Positions 18,416 to 25,746 of a stretch of DNA of 64,000 bases are shown here, piece after piece. The stretch lies in contig JABJKS010000058.1 of assembly GCA_018660265.1 (NCBI GenBank), positions 1 to 64,000 on the forward strand, given 5' to 3'. The position numbers and the translations under genes were made by a program. The notes under the pieces are model-generated. The model did no database searches, was not told where the DNA came from, and saw only the letters and a program-made list of their open reading frames with translations. Numbering within the stretch: the first letter of the stretch is position 1; each line of letters begins with the position of its first letter. Source of the DNA: Rhodospirillaceae bacterium (GTDB lineage: Bacteria > Pseudomonadota > Alphaproteobacteria > GCA-2731375).

Positions 18416-18897
18416 ATTCATCCGAACAACATCGGATTATACGCCCGGCGAACCGTTTGCAGATCAAGGCGCGGTTGTCCGACTTGACCGTTACCCAGAT
18501 GATGGCAAAGGCCCACGAGGTCATGGCCACCATTGCCCAGGGTTATTCAAAATGGTTGCTGGCGGATCTGAAGGCTTTGATCAAGGCTCATGATGGGCTA
18601 CGTCAAAACCCGAACGATGCCGATGTCAAAGCCGAACTCTTTCGTATCGCCCATGATGTTCGCGGTCAGGCAGCCAGCTTCGGCTATGACCTTGCCTCCG
18701 AGATGGGTGCCTCTCTGTGCCACTACTTAGAGGCGCGCGAAGGCCTTTCAGCCGCGGATTTGCATGTCGTTGAATCCCATATCAACGTGATCCGCGCCTG
18801 TCTCAGCCAGTCGCTGAAAGGTGATGGTGGGCCCGTAGGCCAAGAATTACGGGTTGAATTGACCGCTCTGATCAAACGGGTTGAGCTGCTGCAATAA
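18412..18897 (+). CDS. Hpt-like histidine phosphotransfer protein
   Basis: The 161-residue helical protein contains 'LFRIAHDVRGQAASFGYDLA', in which the His of 'AHDVRG' sits in the position of the phospho-accepting His of Hpt domains (consensus HxxKG; here Arg replaces Lys). It is followed by a helix ending in 'HVVESHINVIRACL'. It overlaps the receiver gene by four bases (ATGA), which points to a phosphorelay pair made in fixed ratio. No sensor kinase is adjacent. The protein ends right at the convergent LLM gene with no gap. Function in chemotaxis, motility or cell-cycle relay cannot be told apart from sequence. Confidence 0.75.
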   Translation: MNSSEQHRIIRPANRLQIKARLSDLTVTQMMAKAHEVMATIAQGYSKWLLADLKALIKAHDGLRQNPNDADVKAELFRIAHDVRGQAASFGYDLASEMGASLCHYLEAREGLSAADLHVVESHINVIRACLSQSLKGDGGPVGQELRVELTALIKRVELLQ

Positions 18898-19875
18898 TCA
18901 GCGCAGGTTTTTCATCAAAGGCAGAACCTCTTCCGAGAAACGAATGAACTGATTGTCCCGTTCTTCGTAGGGCCCGACAAAATCCATAATGACATGGCGC
19001 ACGCCTGCATCATGGAATTCCACCAATCTCTCGGCCACGTCCTGGGGCCGGCCCAAGGCACAATACTTCTTGGCCGCCTCGCGGAAATCCATGGCGTAAC
19101 GGACACTCAAGGTCTCCGTTGCTTTGTCCAGGGCACTTTCATAGGTGTCATCAACCGTGGCGAACAATAAATGTCCCGTGGCAAAGGGCCGCTCCGAGGT
19201 GCCCGCAGCTGCCGCTGCGTCCTCTATCTTGGCCAGGGAGTCTTGGTACATCTGCGGCGAAACCACATAGGACAACCAGCCATCGGCAATCTCGCCGGCC
19301 CGGCGCAGGGCCGCCGGCGAGCGTCCGCCGCACCAGATCGGCGGCCCGCCTACCTGGCGTGCAGGCGGTGACATCTTTAACTCAGGGAACGAAAAATATT
19401 TGCCGGTATGGGAAACTGCTTCACCGCTCCATAATTTGCGTAAAACCTCGATACCTTCGCTCAACCGCGCACCACGCTCCGACGGATCAACGCCTGCGAC
19501 CTGGAAGTCGGTCTTGAATTCACCGCCAACGCCCAGGCCCATGATCAAACGCCCACCCGAAAGATGATCCAGGCTCGCGGCTTGTTTGGCGACCGGCCCC
19601 GGATGCCGTAGGGGCAGGAGGTAGACACCAATGCCTAACTCCAGGCGCGGGCTATAGGTCGCAGCCTGGGCCAGTTGGATAAAGGGGTCCAGGATGGGAA
19701 TGGCGAATGATAGATGGTCGCCGACCCACAGGCTGTCATAGCCCAAACGATCGATCATCTCGACCATGGCGCGACCGTCCTCTGCCTCCGGTAACCACAA
19801 ACCCACGGCGGGTTCCGTGCGCCTGTGCATGGTCTGTACGCCGAATTTTAATTGATCGTTTAGTTGCAGGCTCAT
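18898..19875 (-). CDS. LLM-class flavin-dependent oxidoreductase (luciferase-like)
   Basis: The protein (325 residues from ATG 19875, 'MSLQLNDQLKFGVQTM') is a bacterial-luciferase-like TIM barrel using FMN or F420: 'MVEMIDRLGYDSLWVGDHLS', 'SPRLELGIGVYLLPLRHPGP', 'QAASLDHLSGGRLIMGLGVG', 'GARLSEGIEVLRKLWSGEAV' and 'RQVGGPPIWCGGRSPAALRR'. I rejected the longer ORF start because a homologous remnant just upstream also begins with 'MTLQLDAQFRFG', confirming the true N-terminus. The substrate is unknown. It lies downstream of a NIPSNAP gene on the same strand, separated by the remnant. Confidence 0.87.
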   Translation of the reverse strand: MSLQLNDQLKFGVQTMHRRTEPAVGLWLPEAEDGRAMVEMIDRLGYDSLWVGDHLSFAIPILDPFIQLAQAATYSPRLELGIGVYLLPLRHPGPVAKQAASLDHLSGGRLIMGLGVGGEFKTDFQVAGVDPSERGARLSEGIEVLRKLWSGEAVSHTGKYFSFPELKMSPPARQVGGPPIWCGGRSPAALRRAGEIADGWLSYVVSPQMYQDSLAKIEDAAAAAGTSERPFATGHLLFATVDDTYESALDKATETLSVRYAMDFREAAKKYCALGRPQDVAERLVEFHDAGVRHVIMDFVGPYEERDNQFIRFSEEVLPLMKNLR

Positions 19876-19879
19876 GTTT

Positions 19880-19981
19880 CTAGACCTTCGTATTGCTGAC
19901 TGGGTTGCCCCCATCAATGACCCGGACACTGTGTTTGGTCAATATGCCAAAGCGGAATTGCGCATCAAGCTGCAGGGTCAT
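19880..19981 (-). pseudogene. 33-codon remnant of a duplicated LLM oxidoreductase N-terminus
   Basis: Reading from ATG 19981 the frame gives 'MTLQLDAQFRFGILTKH', then about 16 unrelated residues and a TAG stop. The first 17 residues align with 'MSLQLNDQLKFGVQTMH' of the intact gene that starts five bases further on, with 9 identities and conservative changes between. The remnant looks like the 5' end of an older copy or of a related gene that was lost by deletion. It may still supply the ribosome-binding region of the intact gene. Confidence 0.65.
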
Positions 19982-20064
19982 TGGGGCCGTCTTCCGATCG
20001 AAAATTTCGTGCGGGTGAGGCGGCGACAAAAAAATATCGCCACCTCGTCCGCAGCGAGATAACA

Positions 20065-20385
20065 CTATTTGATCGGACAAAAATCCGTCGGGATCATCAG
20101 GCTGTTTTCCTGTTTTTCCAAAGCGCCCAGTTTGGCGGAGGCCTGGGTATAGGCGATCCATTCCGGATCGGCCCATAAGGCGGCCCGTTTTGCCTCTCTA
20201 TCGCCCGCACTGTCATAGACCCAGATGTGCATGTATTGATTTGGGTTGCCGGTTTCCGTCTTCATATAAGCCAGGGGCTGGCCCAGATTGCGGCTTTGCG
20301 GGGCGAAACCCATATCAGCGTAAAGCTGTAGGTGCTTGTTGATGGTGCCCGGGCGGCAAGTATAGGTGCGTACATCGAGGAGCAT
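20065..20385 (-). CDS. NIPSNAP family protein
   Basis: The 106-residue protein matches the NIPSNAP fold (dimeric alpha-beta barrel): 'MLLDVRTYTCRPGTINKHLQ' at the start, 'ETGNPNQYMHIWVYDSAGDR' in the middle and 'AALWADPEWIAYTQ' towards the end. The family is small and cytosolic with no settled reaction; members often accompany flavin oxidoreductases or dehydratases. It sits upstream of the LLM oxidoreductase on the same strand and divergent from the MarR regulator, so the 186-base gap to marR probably holds both promoters. Confidence 0.87.
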   Translation of the reverse strand: MLLDVRTYTCRPGTINKHLQLYADMGFAPQSRNLGQPLAYMKTETGNPNQYMHIWVYDSAGDREAKRAALWADPEWIAYTQASAKLGALEKQENSLMIPTDFCPIK

Positions 20386-20504
20386 GTCGTTTTCCTTTAT
20401 TGGCTGTTAGATATTCAAATCAGCCTCACTTTACGCCATCCCTGTTACGGTTTCTCGCCTCATATTTCCCAAGGTGAATTAGGACGGCAATAAATTGCCT
20501 CAAA

Positions 20505-20521
20505 ATTAATAGTATGCTAAT
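20505..20521. promoter_or_regulatory. Candidate MarR operator in the divergent NIPSNAP/MarR intergenic region
   Basis: The sequence 'attaatagtatgctaat' has mirrored ends (atta...taat) and lies in an AT-rich stretch 50-70 bases upstream of the MarR start, where an autoregulating MarR protein would bind. A second AT-rich half-site-like block ('gcgtacaaattagcc') follows. This is a position-and-symmetry argument only. Confidence 0.35.
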
Positions 20522-20571
20522 CAATAGCGTACAAATTAGCCTTATTGGCATAGTAATCCGGTGAAATTCCC

Positions 20572-21141
20572 ATGGTGGACGTTCCTGCCACAGATGAAAA
20601 ATACAGCGCCCGCGATCAATTCGGTTTTCGATTGGGGCGCCTGGCCCGTCTATGGCGGGCCCGTCTGGATGACAAAATGCGCCCCCATGGTCTGACCCAA
20701 GCCCGTTGGGTTGTCCTGATGCATTTGCAACGGGGTGCCAATGGCTATCAGCAAAAGGCATTGGCGCGCTTTGTCGGCGTGGAAGGGCCGACCTTGGTGC
20801 ATATTCTGGATAATCTGGAAGGCCAGAATTTGATCGAACGCCGCCAGGATGAGACGGACCGCCGGGGTAAAACCGTGTATTTGACCGACAAGGGCTGGGA
20901 CATGCTCGACGTTTTGGATCATGACGCAGCTGACGTGAGGCGGGAGCATCTGGACGGCATATCGGATGAGGATCTGGCCCATTGCTTGAACATTTTCGAC
21001 CGCATACAGAAACGGGCTGACGCAGCGGTGGATGCAGCTGTGGGTGCGGATGTTGATGCCGCCGTGGATGCCGCCGTCGAAGAGGGGTCGCAAAATGGGG
21101 CGGATATGAATATGAGCGCTACAAAATCGGATGGAAAATAA
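20572..21141 (+). CDS. MarR-family transcriptional regulator with Ala/Asp/Val-rich tail
   Basis: The 189-residue protein has the winged-helix MarR core: 'FGFRLGRLARLWRARLDDKM', 'GLTQARWVVLMHLQRG', 'QQKALARFVGVEGPTLVHIL' (recognition helix) and the wing 'IERRQDETDRRGKTVYLTDK'. The last 40 residues are an unusual acidic tail built of Asp-Ala-Ala-Val units ('VDAAVGADVDAAVDAAVEEG'). The stop is directly followed by the GTG of the HlyD gene, so regulator and efflux genes form one operon. MarR proteins of such operons usually repress them and are released by the exported compound. Confidence 0.9.
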   Translation: MVDVPATDEKYSARDQFGFRLGRLARLWRARLDDKMRPHGLTQARWVVLMHLQRGANGYQQKALARFVGVEGPTLVHILDNLEGQNLIERRQDETDRRGKTVYLTDKGWDMLDVLDHDAADVRREHLDGISDEDLAHCLNIFDRIQKRADAAVDAAVGADVDAAVDAAVEEGSQNGADMNMSATKSDGK

Positions 21142-22344
21142 GTGAACGATAAATCGACCACCCAGCGGATGGAGCCGCAAATGGATAAGCAAACGGACAG
21201 TCAATCTGAAGCACAAGCGGGTGCATCTGATAGTCAGCTGCCCCAAGGGGGATCGGATTCCGGTTTGCGGCGGCTATTGGGGCGCGGTCTGTTGCTGGCC
21301 GCTGTTGCTGTTGGTTTGGCCGGTTTGATCTATTGGGTTTATGGCCGCTACACCAACGTTGTGGTCTATGACGCCCGCATCAAGGCGGACATGGTGATGA
21401 TGTCATCGCGCATTGACGGCTGGGTCACTGACGTTCCGGCCTCTGAGGGTAACAAGGTGGAGGCCGGGAAGCCGTTGATCGTGATCGATGATCGCGAGTC
21501 TACATTACGACTGCGGGAAATCGATGCCCAGCGCAAATCCATGCGGGCCGAACGTGGCCGGATAGAGGCTGAAATCCGCATGATTGACCACCAGACCCAG
21601 GGTCGGTTCCAGGCGTCCCGTGCCGCCCTGACGGCGGCAGAGGCGGCCAAGGCGGGCATGGATACGGAGTTGGAGCAGATCCGGAGCGATTATGAGCGGG
21701 GACAATCTTTGTTGGCGAAGAAGGTCATCTCTCGCCAGCGTTGGGAATCCCTGCGTACCGCCTATCGCATGGCCGGTCAGGAAGTCCTGAAAAGCGAGGC
21801 GGATGTGGCCCAGGCTACGGCTTCTGTGATGGAGGCACAGGCGGACCGCCAACGCATTGATGTTCTGCAGGGCCGTCTTGCCAGCCTGCGGTTTGATGAG
21901 GAGCGCTTGGATACTCAGCACGAACGCCAGCAACTGGATCTGTCAGATCGTACGATTAAGGCACCCAGCAACGGCACCGTGGATCGTACATTTGTTGATC
22001 CCGGCGAATATGTGGCGCGGGGCCAGCGTCTGTTGTTGATGCATAATTCCGATGTCATTTGGGTCGAGGCGAATATCAAGGAAACCGATATTCGCGACGT
22101 TAAACTGGGTGCCAAGGCAAAGATACTGGTCGATGCCTACCCGGACTTGGAGGTGGTTGGCGAGGTTGTTCGCATTGGCAATGCCGCCACCAATCAATTC
22201 GCCCTGCTGCCCTCTCCCAATCCCTCGGGCAGCTTCACCAAGATTACCCAGCGCCTGCCGGTGAAGATCGCTATTCCCCAGACGGAAGGCCTGTTGCGCC
22301 CAGGCATGATGGTCGAGGTCGAGATTGCAATCACCCGCGATTGA
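21142..22344 (+). CDS. HlyD/EmrA-family membrane fusion protein
   Basis: The 400-residue periplasmic adaptor has a polar N-terminus of about 40 residues, one membrane segment ('GLLLAAVAVGLAGLIYWVYG'), the biotinyl-lipoyl half 'DARIKADMVMMSSRIDGWVT', a long coiled-coil (residues about 120-250) and the second lipoyl half 'DRTIKAPSNGTVDRTFVDPG'. The C-terminal beta-barrel holds 'VEANIKETDIRDVKLGAKAK'. It links an inner-membrane MFS pump to an outer-membrane channel, as EmrA does for EmrB. The coding frame overlaps the following MFS gene by 20 bases. The outer-membrane partner is not in this window. Confidence 0.92.
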   Translation: MNDKSTTQRMEPQMDKQTDSQSEAQAGASDSQLPQGGSDSGLRRLLGRGLLLAAVAVGLAGLIYWVYGRYTNVVVYDARIKADMVMMSSRIDGWVTDVPASEGNKVEAGKPLIVIDDRESTLRLREIDAQRKSMRAERGRIEAEIRMIDHQTQGRFQASRAALTAAEAAKAGMDTELEQIRSDYERGQSLLAKKVISRQRWESLRTAYRMAGQEVLKSEADVAQATASVMEAQADRQRIDVLQGRLASLRFDEERLDTQHERQQLDLSDRTIKAPSNGTVDRTFVDPGEYVARGQRLLLMHNSDVIWVEANIKETDIRDVKLGAKAKILVDAYPDLEVVGEVVRIGNAATNQFALLPSPNPSGSFTKITQRLPVKIAIPQTEGLLRPGMMVEVEIAITRD

Positions 22345-23947
22345 GGCGATGTTCGCGCGGTTTGGGCCGCGCTATCGCTACTATGTAAGTCTCACGGCGA
22401 TGCTGGGCACCGTGGCCATGGTGCTGTCGGCGACCATGATCAATGTGGCGGTGCCGGTTATCATGGGTGCATTTGGCGTTGGCCAGGACAAGGTGCATTG
22501 GCTGTCGACGGGTTTTATCGCCGCCATGACCGTAACCATGCTGCTCAATGATTGGTGTGTGCGGGCGTTCGGAATGCGGGCCACCTATATTGGTGCCATG
22601 GTGATCTTTGCCGCTGGTGCCATCATGGGCGGCCTTAGTCCCACTATTGATATCATGATTGTGTCCCGGCTGTTGCAGGGCGCGGGCGCGGGCATCGTTC
22701 AGCCCCTGGCCATGATCATTATGTTTCAGGTGTTTCCCGTGGAACAACGGGGCCGTGCCATGGGCCTGTTCGGCCTGGGCGTTGTTGTCGCCCCGACCGT
22801 GGGGCCGGCCCTGGGCGGGATTTTGCTGGATAGCTTCAATTGGCATTACGTCTTTTATATGGCGGTGCCCGTGGCTTTGGTCGGTATCATGTTGTCGTTG
22901 ATTTTTATCCCCGGAAAAGAGCGTGCGGGGCCATTGCCCAGTTTTGATGTGGCGGGGCTTGTCCTGATCGCGCTTTGCATATTTTCATTTTTGACGGGCC
23001 TGTCGAACGGCCAGCGGGAAGGCTGGCAGACGCCTATCATATCGGTCTATTTCTCTGTCGCCGCCATCAGCGGCGTGGCCTTTATATTTTGGGAACTGAT
23101 GACCAAAAATCCGATTATGGAAATACGGGTCTTCTATAACCGCAAATTCATCATCGCCGCCCTTGTGGGCATGTTGCTTGGCGCAGGCCTGTTCGGCTCC
23201 ATCTACATCATCCCGTTGTTCGTGCAGACCATTCAGGGCTACTCCCCCACCCGTTCGGGCCTGTTGATGGTGCCGGGCGGGATCATTATGATGATCTCGT
23301 TCCCCATCGCGGGATGGCTCTCTGACAAACTGCCGCATTATCAAATGATCCTGTTTGGTATGTGCATTTTTGGGCTTTCCTCCATTCTGATGATGCAGGC
23401 CCATACGGATACGCCGTTTTGGATTTTTGCCGTTTGGATCATGTTTGGCCGTGTCGGCCTGGCATCTGTCATGCCGACCCTGACGGTTGCCGCCGTCTCA
23501 ACTCTCAAGCCGGAGCAATTGAGCCAGGGTTCCGGTGCGATCAATTTCACCCGGCAATTGGGCGGCGCTATCGGCATTAATCTGATCGCTTTGGGATTGG
23601 ATCAGCGCACGGCCATGTTCTCGGACGCCTTCCTGAATTTGCGTACACCTGATAACGAAACCGTCAGCCATATGATGATGCAATTGGGCCATATGCTGGG
23701 CCAGTTGGGTTGGCCATTGGAGAAGACACCCGCGGGCGCGCTTTATCTCATTGGCCGAAGCCTTTATTCTCAAGCTTCCATGATGGCGTTTCGCGATGTC
23801 TTTCTGCTTATTGGGCTGGTCTATTTTGCAATGATGATACCGGTCGTGTTCCTGCGTGATAGTCGGCGGGCAGAAGCGGGCCGGCCGCAATTGCGACCCA
23901 AACCCCAACCGCAATCTTCACCACAGCCGCAATCACGGACGGGGTAG
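22325..23947 (+). CDS. DHA2-family MFS multidrug transporter (EmrB-like), copy 1
   Basis: The 540-residue protein has 14 predicted membrane segments typical of DHA2 proton-drug antiporters: 'LTAMLGTVAMVLSATMINVA' (TM1 with the DHA2 'NVA' motif), 'HWLSTGFIAAMTVTMLLNDW', 'RLLQGAGAGIVQPLAMIIMF' and motif C 'GLGVVVAPTVGPALGGILLD'. The TTG start at 22325 is supported because 'MQSPAIEAMFARFGPRYRYY' lines up with the start of the second copy ('MPTAAIEALFERYGPKYRAF'). It overlaps the HlyD gene by 20 bases and abuts copy 2. Substrate is not evident. Confidence 0.92.
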   Translation: MQSPAIEAMFARFGPRYRYYVSLTAMLGTVAMVLSATMINVAVPVIMGAFGVGQDKVHWLSTGFIAAMTVTMLLNDWCVRAFGMRATYIGAMVIFAAGAIMGGLSPTIDIMIVSRLLQGAGAGIVQPLAMIIMFQVFPVEQRGRAMGLFGLGVVVAPTVGPALGGILLDSFNWHYVFYMAVPVALVGIMLSLIFIPGKERAGPLPSFDVAGLVLIALCIFSFLTGLSNGQREGWQTPIISVYFSVAAISGVAFIFWELMTKNPIMEIRVFYNRKFIIAALVGMLLGAGLFGSIYIIPLFVQTIQGYSPTRSGLLMVPGGIIMMISFPIAGWLSDKLPHYQMILFGMCIFGLSSILMMQAHTDTPFWIFAVWIMFGRVGLASVMPTLTVAAVSTLKPEQLSQGSGAINFTRQLGGAIGINLIALGLDQRTAMFSDAFLNLRTPDNETVSHMMMQLGHMLGQLGWPLEKTPAGALYLIGRSLYSQASMMAFRDVFLLIGLVYFAMMIPVVFLRDSRRAEAGRPQLRPKPQPQSSPQPQSRTG

Positions 23948-25522
23948 ATGCCCACCGCTGCCATTGAGGCGCTATTCGAACGCTATGGCCCGAAATACCG
24001 GGCCTTTGTAACATTTACGGCGATCCTTGGTGTGGTGGCGATGTTGTTGAATGCCACCATGATCAATGTGGCGATCCCGGTTATCATGGGGGCTTTTGGG
24101 GTTGGCCAGGATACCGTGCATTGGCTGGCCACGGGCTATATCGCAGCCATGATGGTGGGGATGTTGCTGAACGACTGGTTCGTCCGCTCATTCGGTATGC
24201 GCGCTACGTATTTGGGCGCTATGGCGATCTTTACCGTCGGTGCGATCATGGGCGGTTTCAGTGCCAATATCGATATTATGATTGCCGCCCGTTTGTTGCA
24301 GGGCAGTGGTGCCGGCCTGGTGCAACCCCTATCCATGGTTCTGATGTATCAGATCTTTCCGGCCCATCAGCGCGGCAAGGCCATGGGTTTGTTCGGCCTG
24401 GGCGTGGTTGTGGCCCCGACCATGGGGCCGACGCTGGGTGGTGTATTGCTGGATGCCTTCAATTGGCACTATGTCTATTTTGCCTCCGTCCCCGTGGCGG
24501 CCCTGGGCAGTATACTGGCCTGGCTGTTCATGCCATGGCGCGTCGGCAATAATCCCAAGCCGCGTTTTGACTGGACCGGATTGGCGCTGTTGATCATCTT
24601 TGTCTGCTGTCTGTTAATTGGCCTGTCGTCGGGCCAGCGGGAAGGCTGGCATTCCACCATAATTGCCGTCTATTTCTCTGTTTGCGGAATGGCTTTTCTG
24701 GCCTTCCTGTGGTGGGAATGGCGGACGCCGGAACCCATATTGCAACTGCGCCTGTTTCTAAACCGGGAATTTGCCGCCGCCGCCGTCGTGCGCATGGCCC
24801 TGGGCGCGGGCCTGTACGGTACAACCTATCTTATCCCGTTGTTTGTGCAGACCGTGCAAAGCTATTCGCCGACGCGATCTGGTTTGTTGATGGTGCCGGC
24901 GGGTCTCACCATGATGCTGCTTATGCCCATAGGCGGACGATTGGCCGACCACTTCCCGCGCTACCTGTTGATATTGGGGGGGCTGTTTGCCTTTGGTGTT
25001 TCGTCCGTCTTGATGACGGGGGCGCACACGGATACGCCTTTTTGGACCTTTGCTCTGTGGCTGGTGCTGGGGCGGATTGGCATGGGCTTTGTTATTCCGA
25101 CCATCAACGTCACCGCCCTGCGCTCGCTGCCCGCACCGCTGTTAAGCCAGGGGTCGGGGGCGGTGAATTTCATGCGCCAATTGGGCGGGGCTCTGGGCGT
25201 CAATCTGATCGCCGTGATGTTGGAGCATCGAACAGCCGTCTTCTCGGAAGCATTTGCCGGCTTGCAGACCCCCGACAACCCAATGACCCAAGGCATGGTA
25301 CAGCGCCTGTCGGGTCTATTGACCCAACTAGGCTGGCCGTTGGAGATGCACCCCCTGGCCACCATGCACCTGTTGGGCAATAGTCTCTATGCTCAGGCCT
25401 CCATGTTGGCCTTTCGGGATGTATTTTTGTTCCTTGGCATGGTCTTTTTCGCGGCCATGGTGCCGGCAATTTTGTTGCGGGAACGGCGGTACAAGGCGGT
25501 CGTGCTTAAGACCGTGACATAG
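23948..25522 (+). CDS. DHA2-family MFS multidrug transporter (EmrB-like), copy 2
   Basis: The 524-residue protein parallels copy 1 throughout: 'FTAILGVVAMLLNATMINVA', 'HWLATGYIAAMMVGMLLNDW', 'RLLQGSGAGLVQPLSMVLMY' and 'GLGVVVAPTMGPTLGGVLLD'. It starts with ATG directly after the stop of copy 1. The two are a tandem duplication that has since diverged. One adaptor gene serves two pumps, so either they share it with different substrates or they form a hetero-oligomer. The 224 bases after it contain no gene and lead to gyrA. Confidence 0.92.
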   Translation: MPTAAIEALFERYGPKYRAFVTFTAILGVVAMLLNATMINVAIPVIMGAFGVGQDTVHWLATGYIAAMMVGMLLNDWFVRSFGMRATYLGAMAIFTVGAIMGGFSANIDIMIAARLLQGSGAGLVQPLSMVLMYQIFPAHQRGKAMGLFGLGVVVAPTMGPTLGGVLLDAFNWHYVYFASVPVAALGSILAWLFMPWRVGNNPKPRFDWTGLALLIIFVCCLLIGLSSGQREGWHSTIIAVYFSVCGMAFLAFLWWEWRTPEPILQLRLFLNREFAAAAVVRMALGAGLYGTTYLIPLFVQTVQSYSPTRSGLLMVPAGLTMMLLMPIGGRLADHFPRYLLILGGLFAFGVSSVLMTGAHTDTPFWTFALWLVLGRIGMGFVIPTINVTALRSLPAPLLSQGSGAVNFMRQLGGALGVNLIAVMLEHRTAVFSEAFAGLQTPDNPMTQGMVQRLSGLLTQLGWPLEMHPLATMHLLGNSLYAQASMLAFRDVFLFLGMVFFAAMVPAILLRERRYKAVVLKTVT

Positions 25523-25746
25523 GCCGTGACATAGCCCGGCCCGCAACAGGGCGTATCGCTATAAAAAGCTAAAAATCTGCTGTTTTTCCGGCCTTATGAT
25601 GCCTGAATGATTGCCGAAAACCGCAAGACTTGGTATAATTTCAAGACTCGCCCCGCAACATCTCGTGATCGCGGCTTCAGACGGTTCGGCTGGGAATTTT
25701 TCCATAAACGCCGCCGTTATTTGCCCAGCCATCAGGACCACTTAAA

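Noticed and set aside
20010-20060. Hairpin gaggtggcga / tcgccgcctc with a T-run in the loop, past the NIPSNAP gene
   Set aside because: The T-run is in the loop instead of after the stem, so it does not fit an intrinsic terminator; role unclear.
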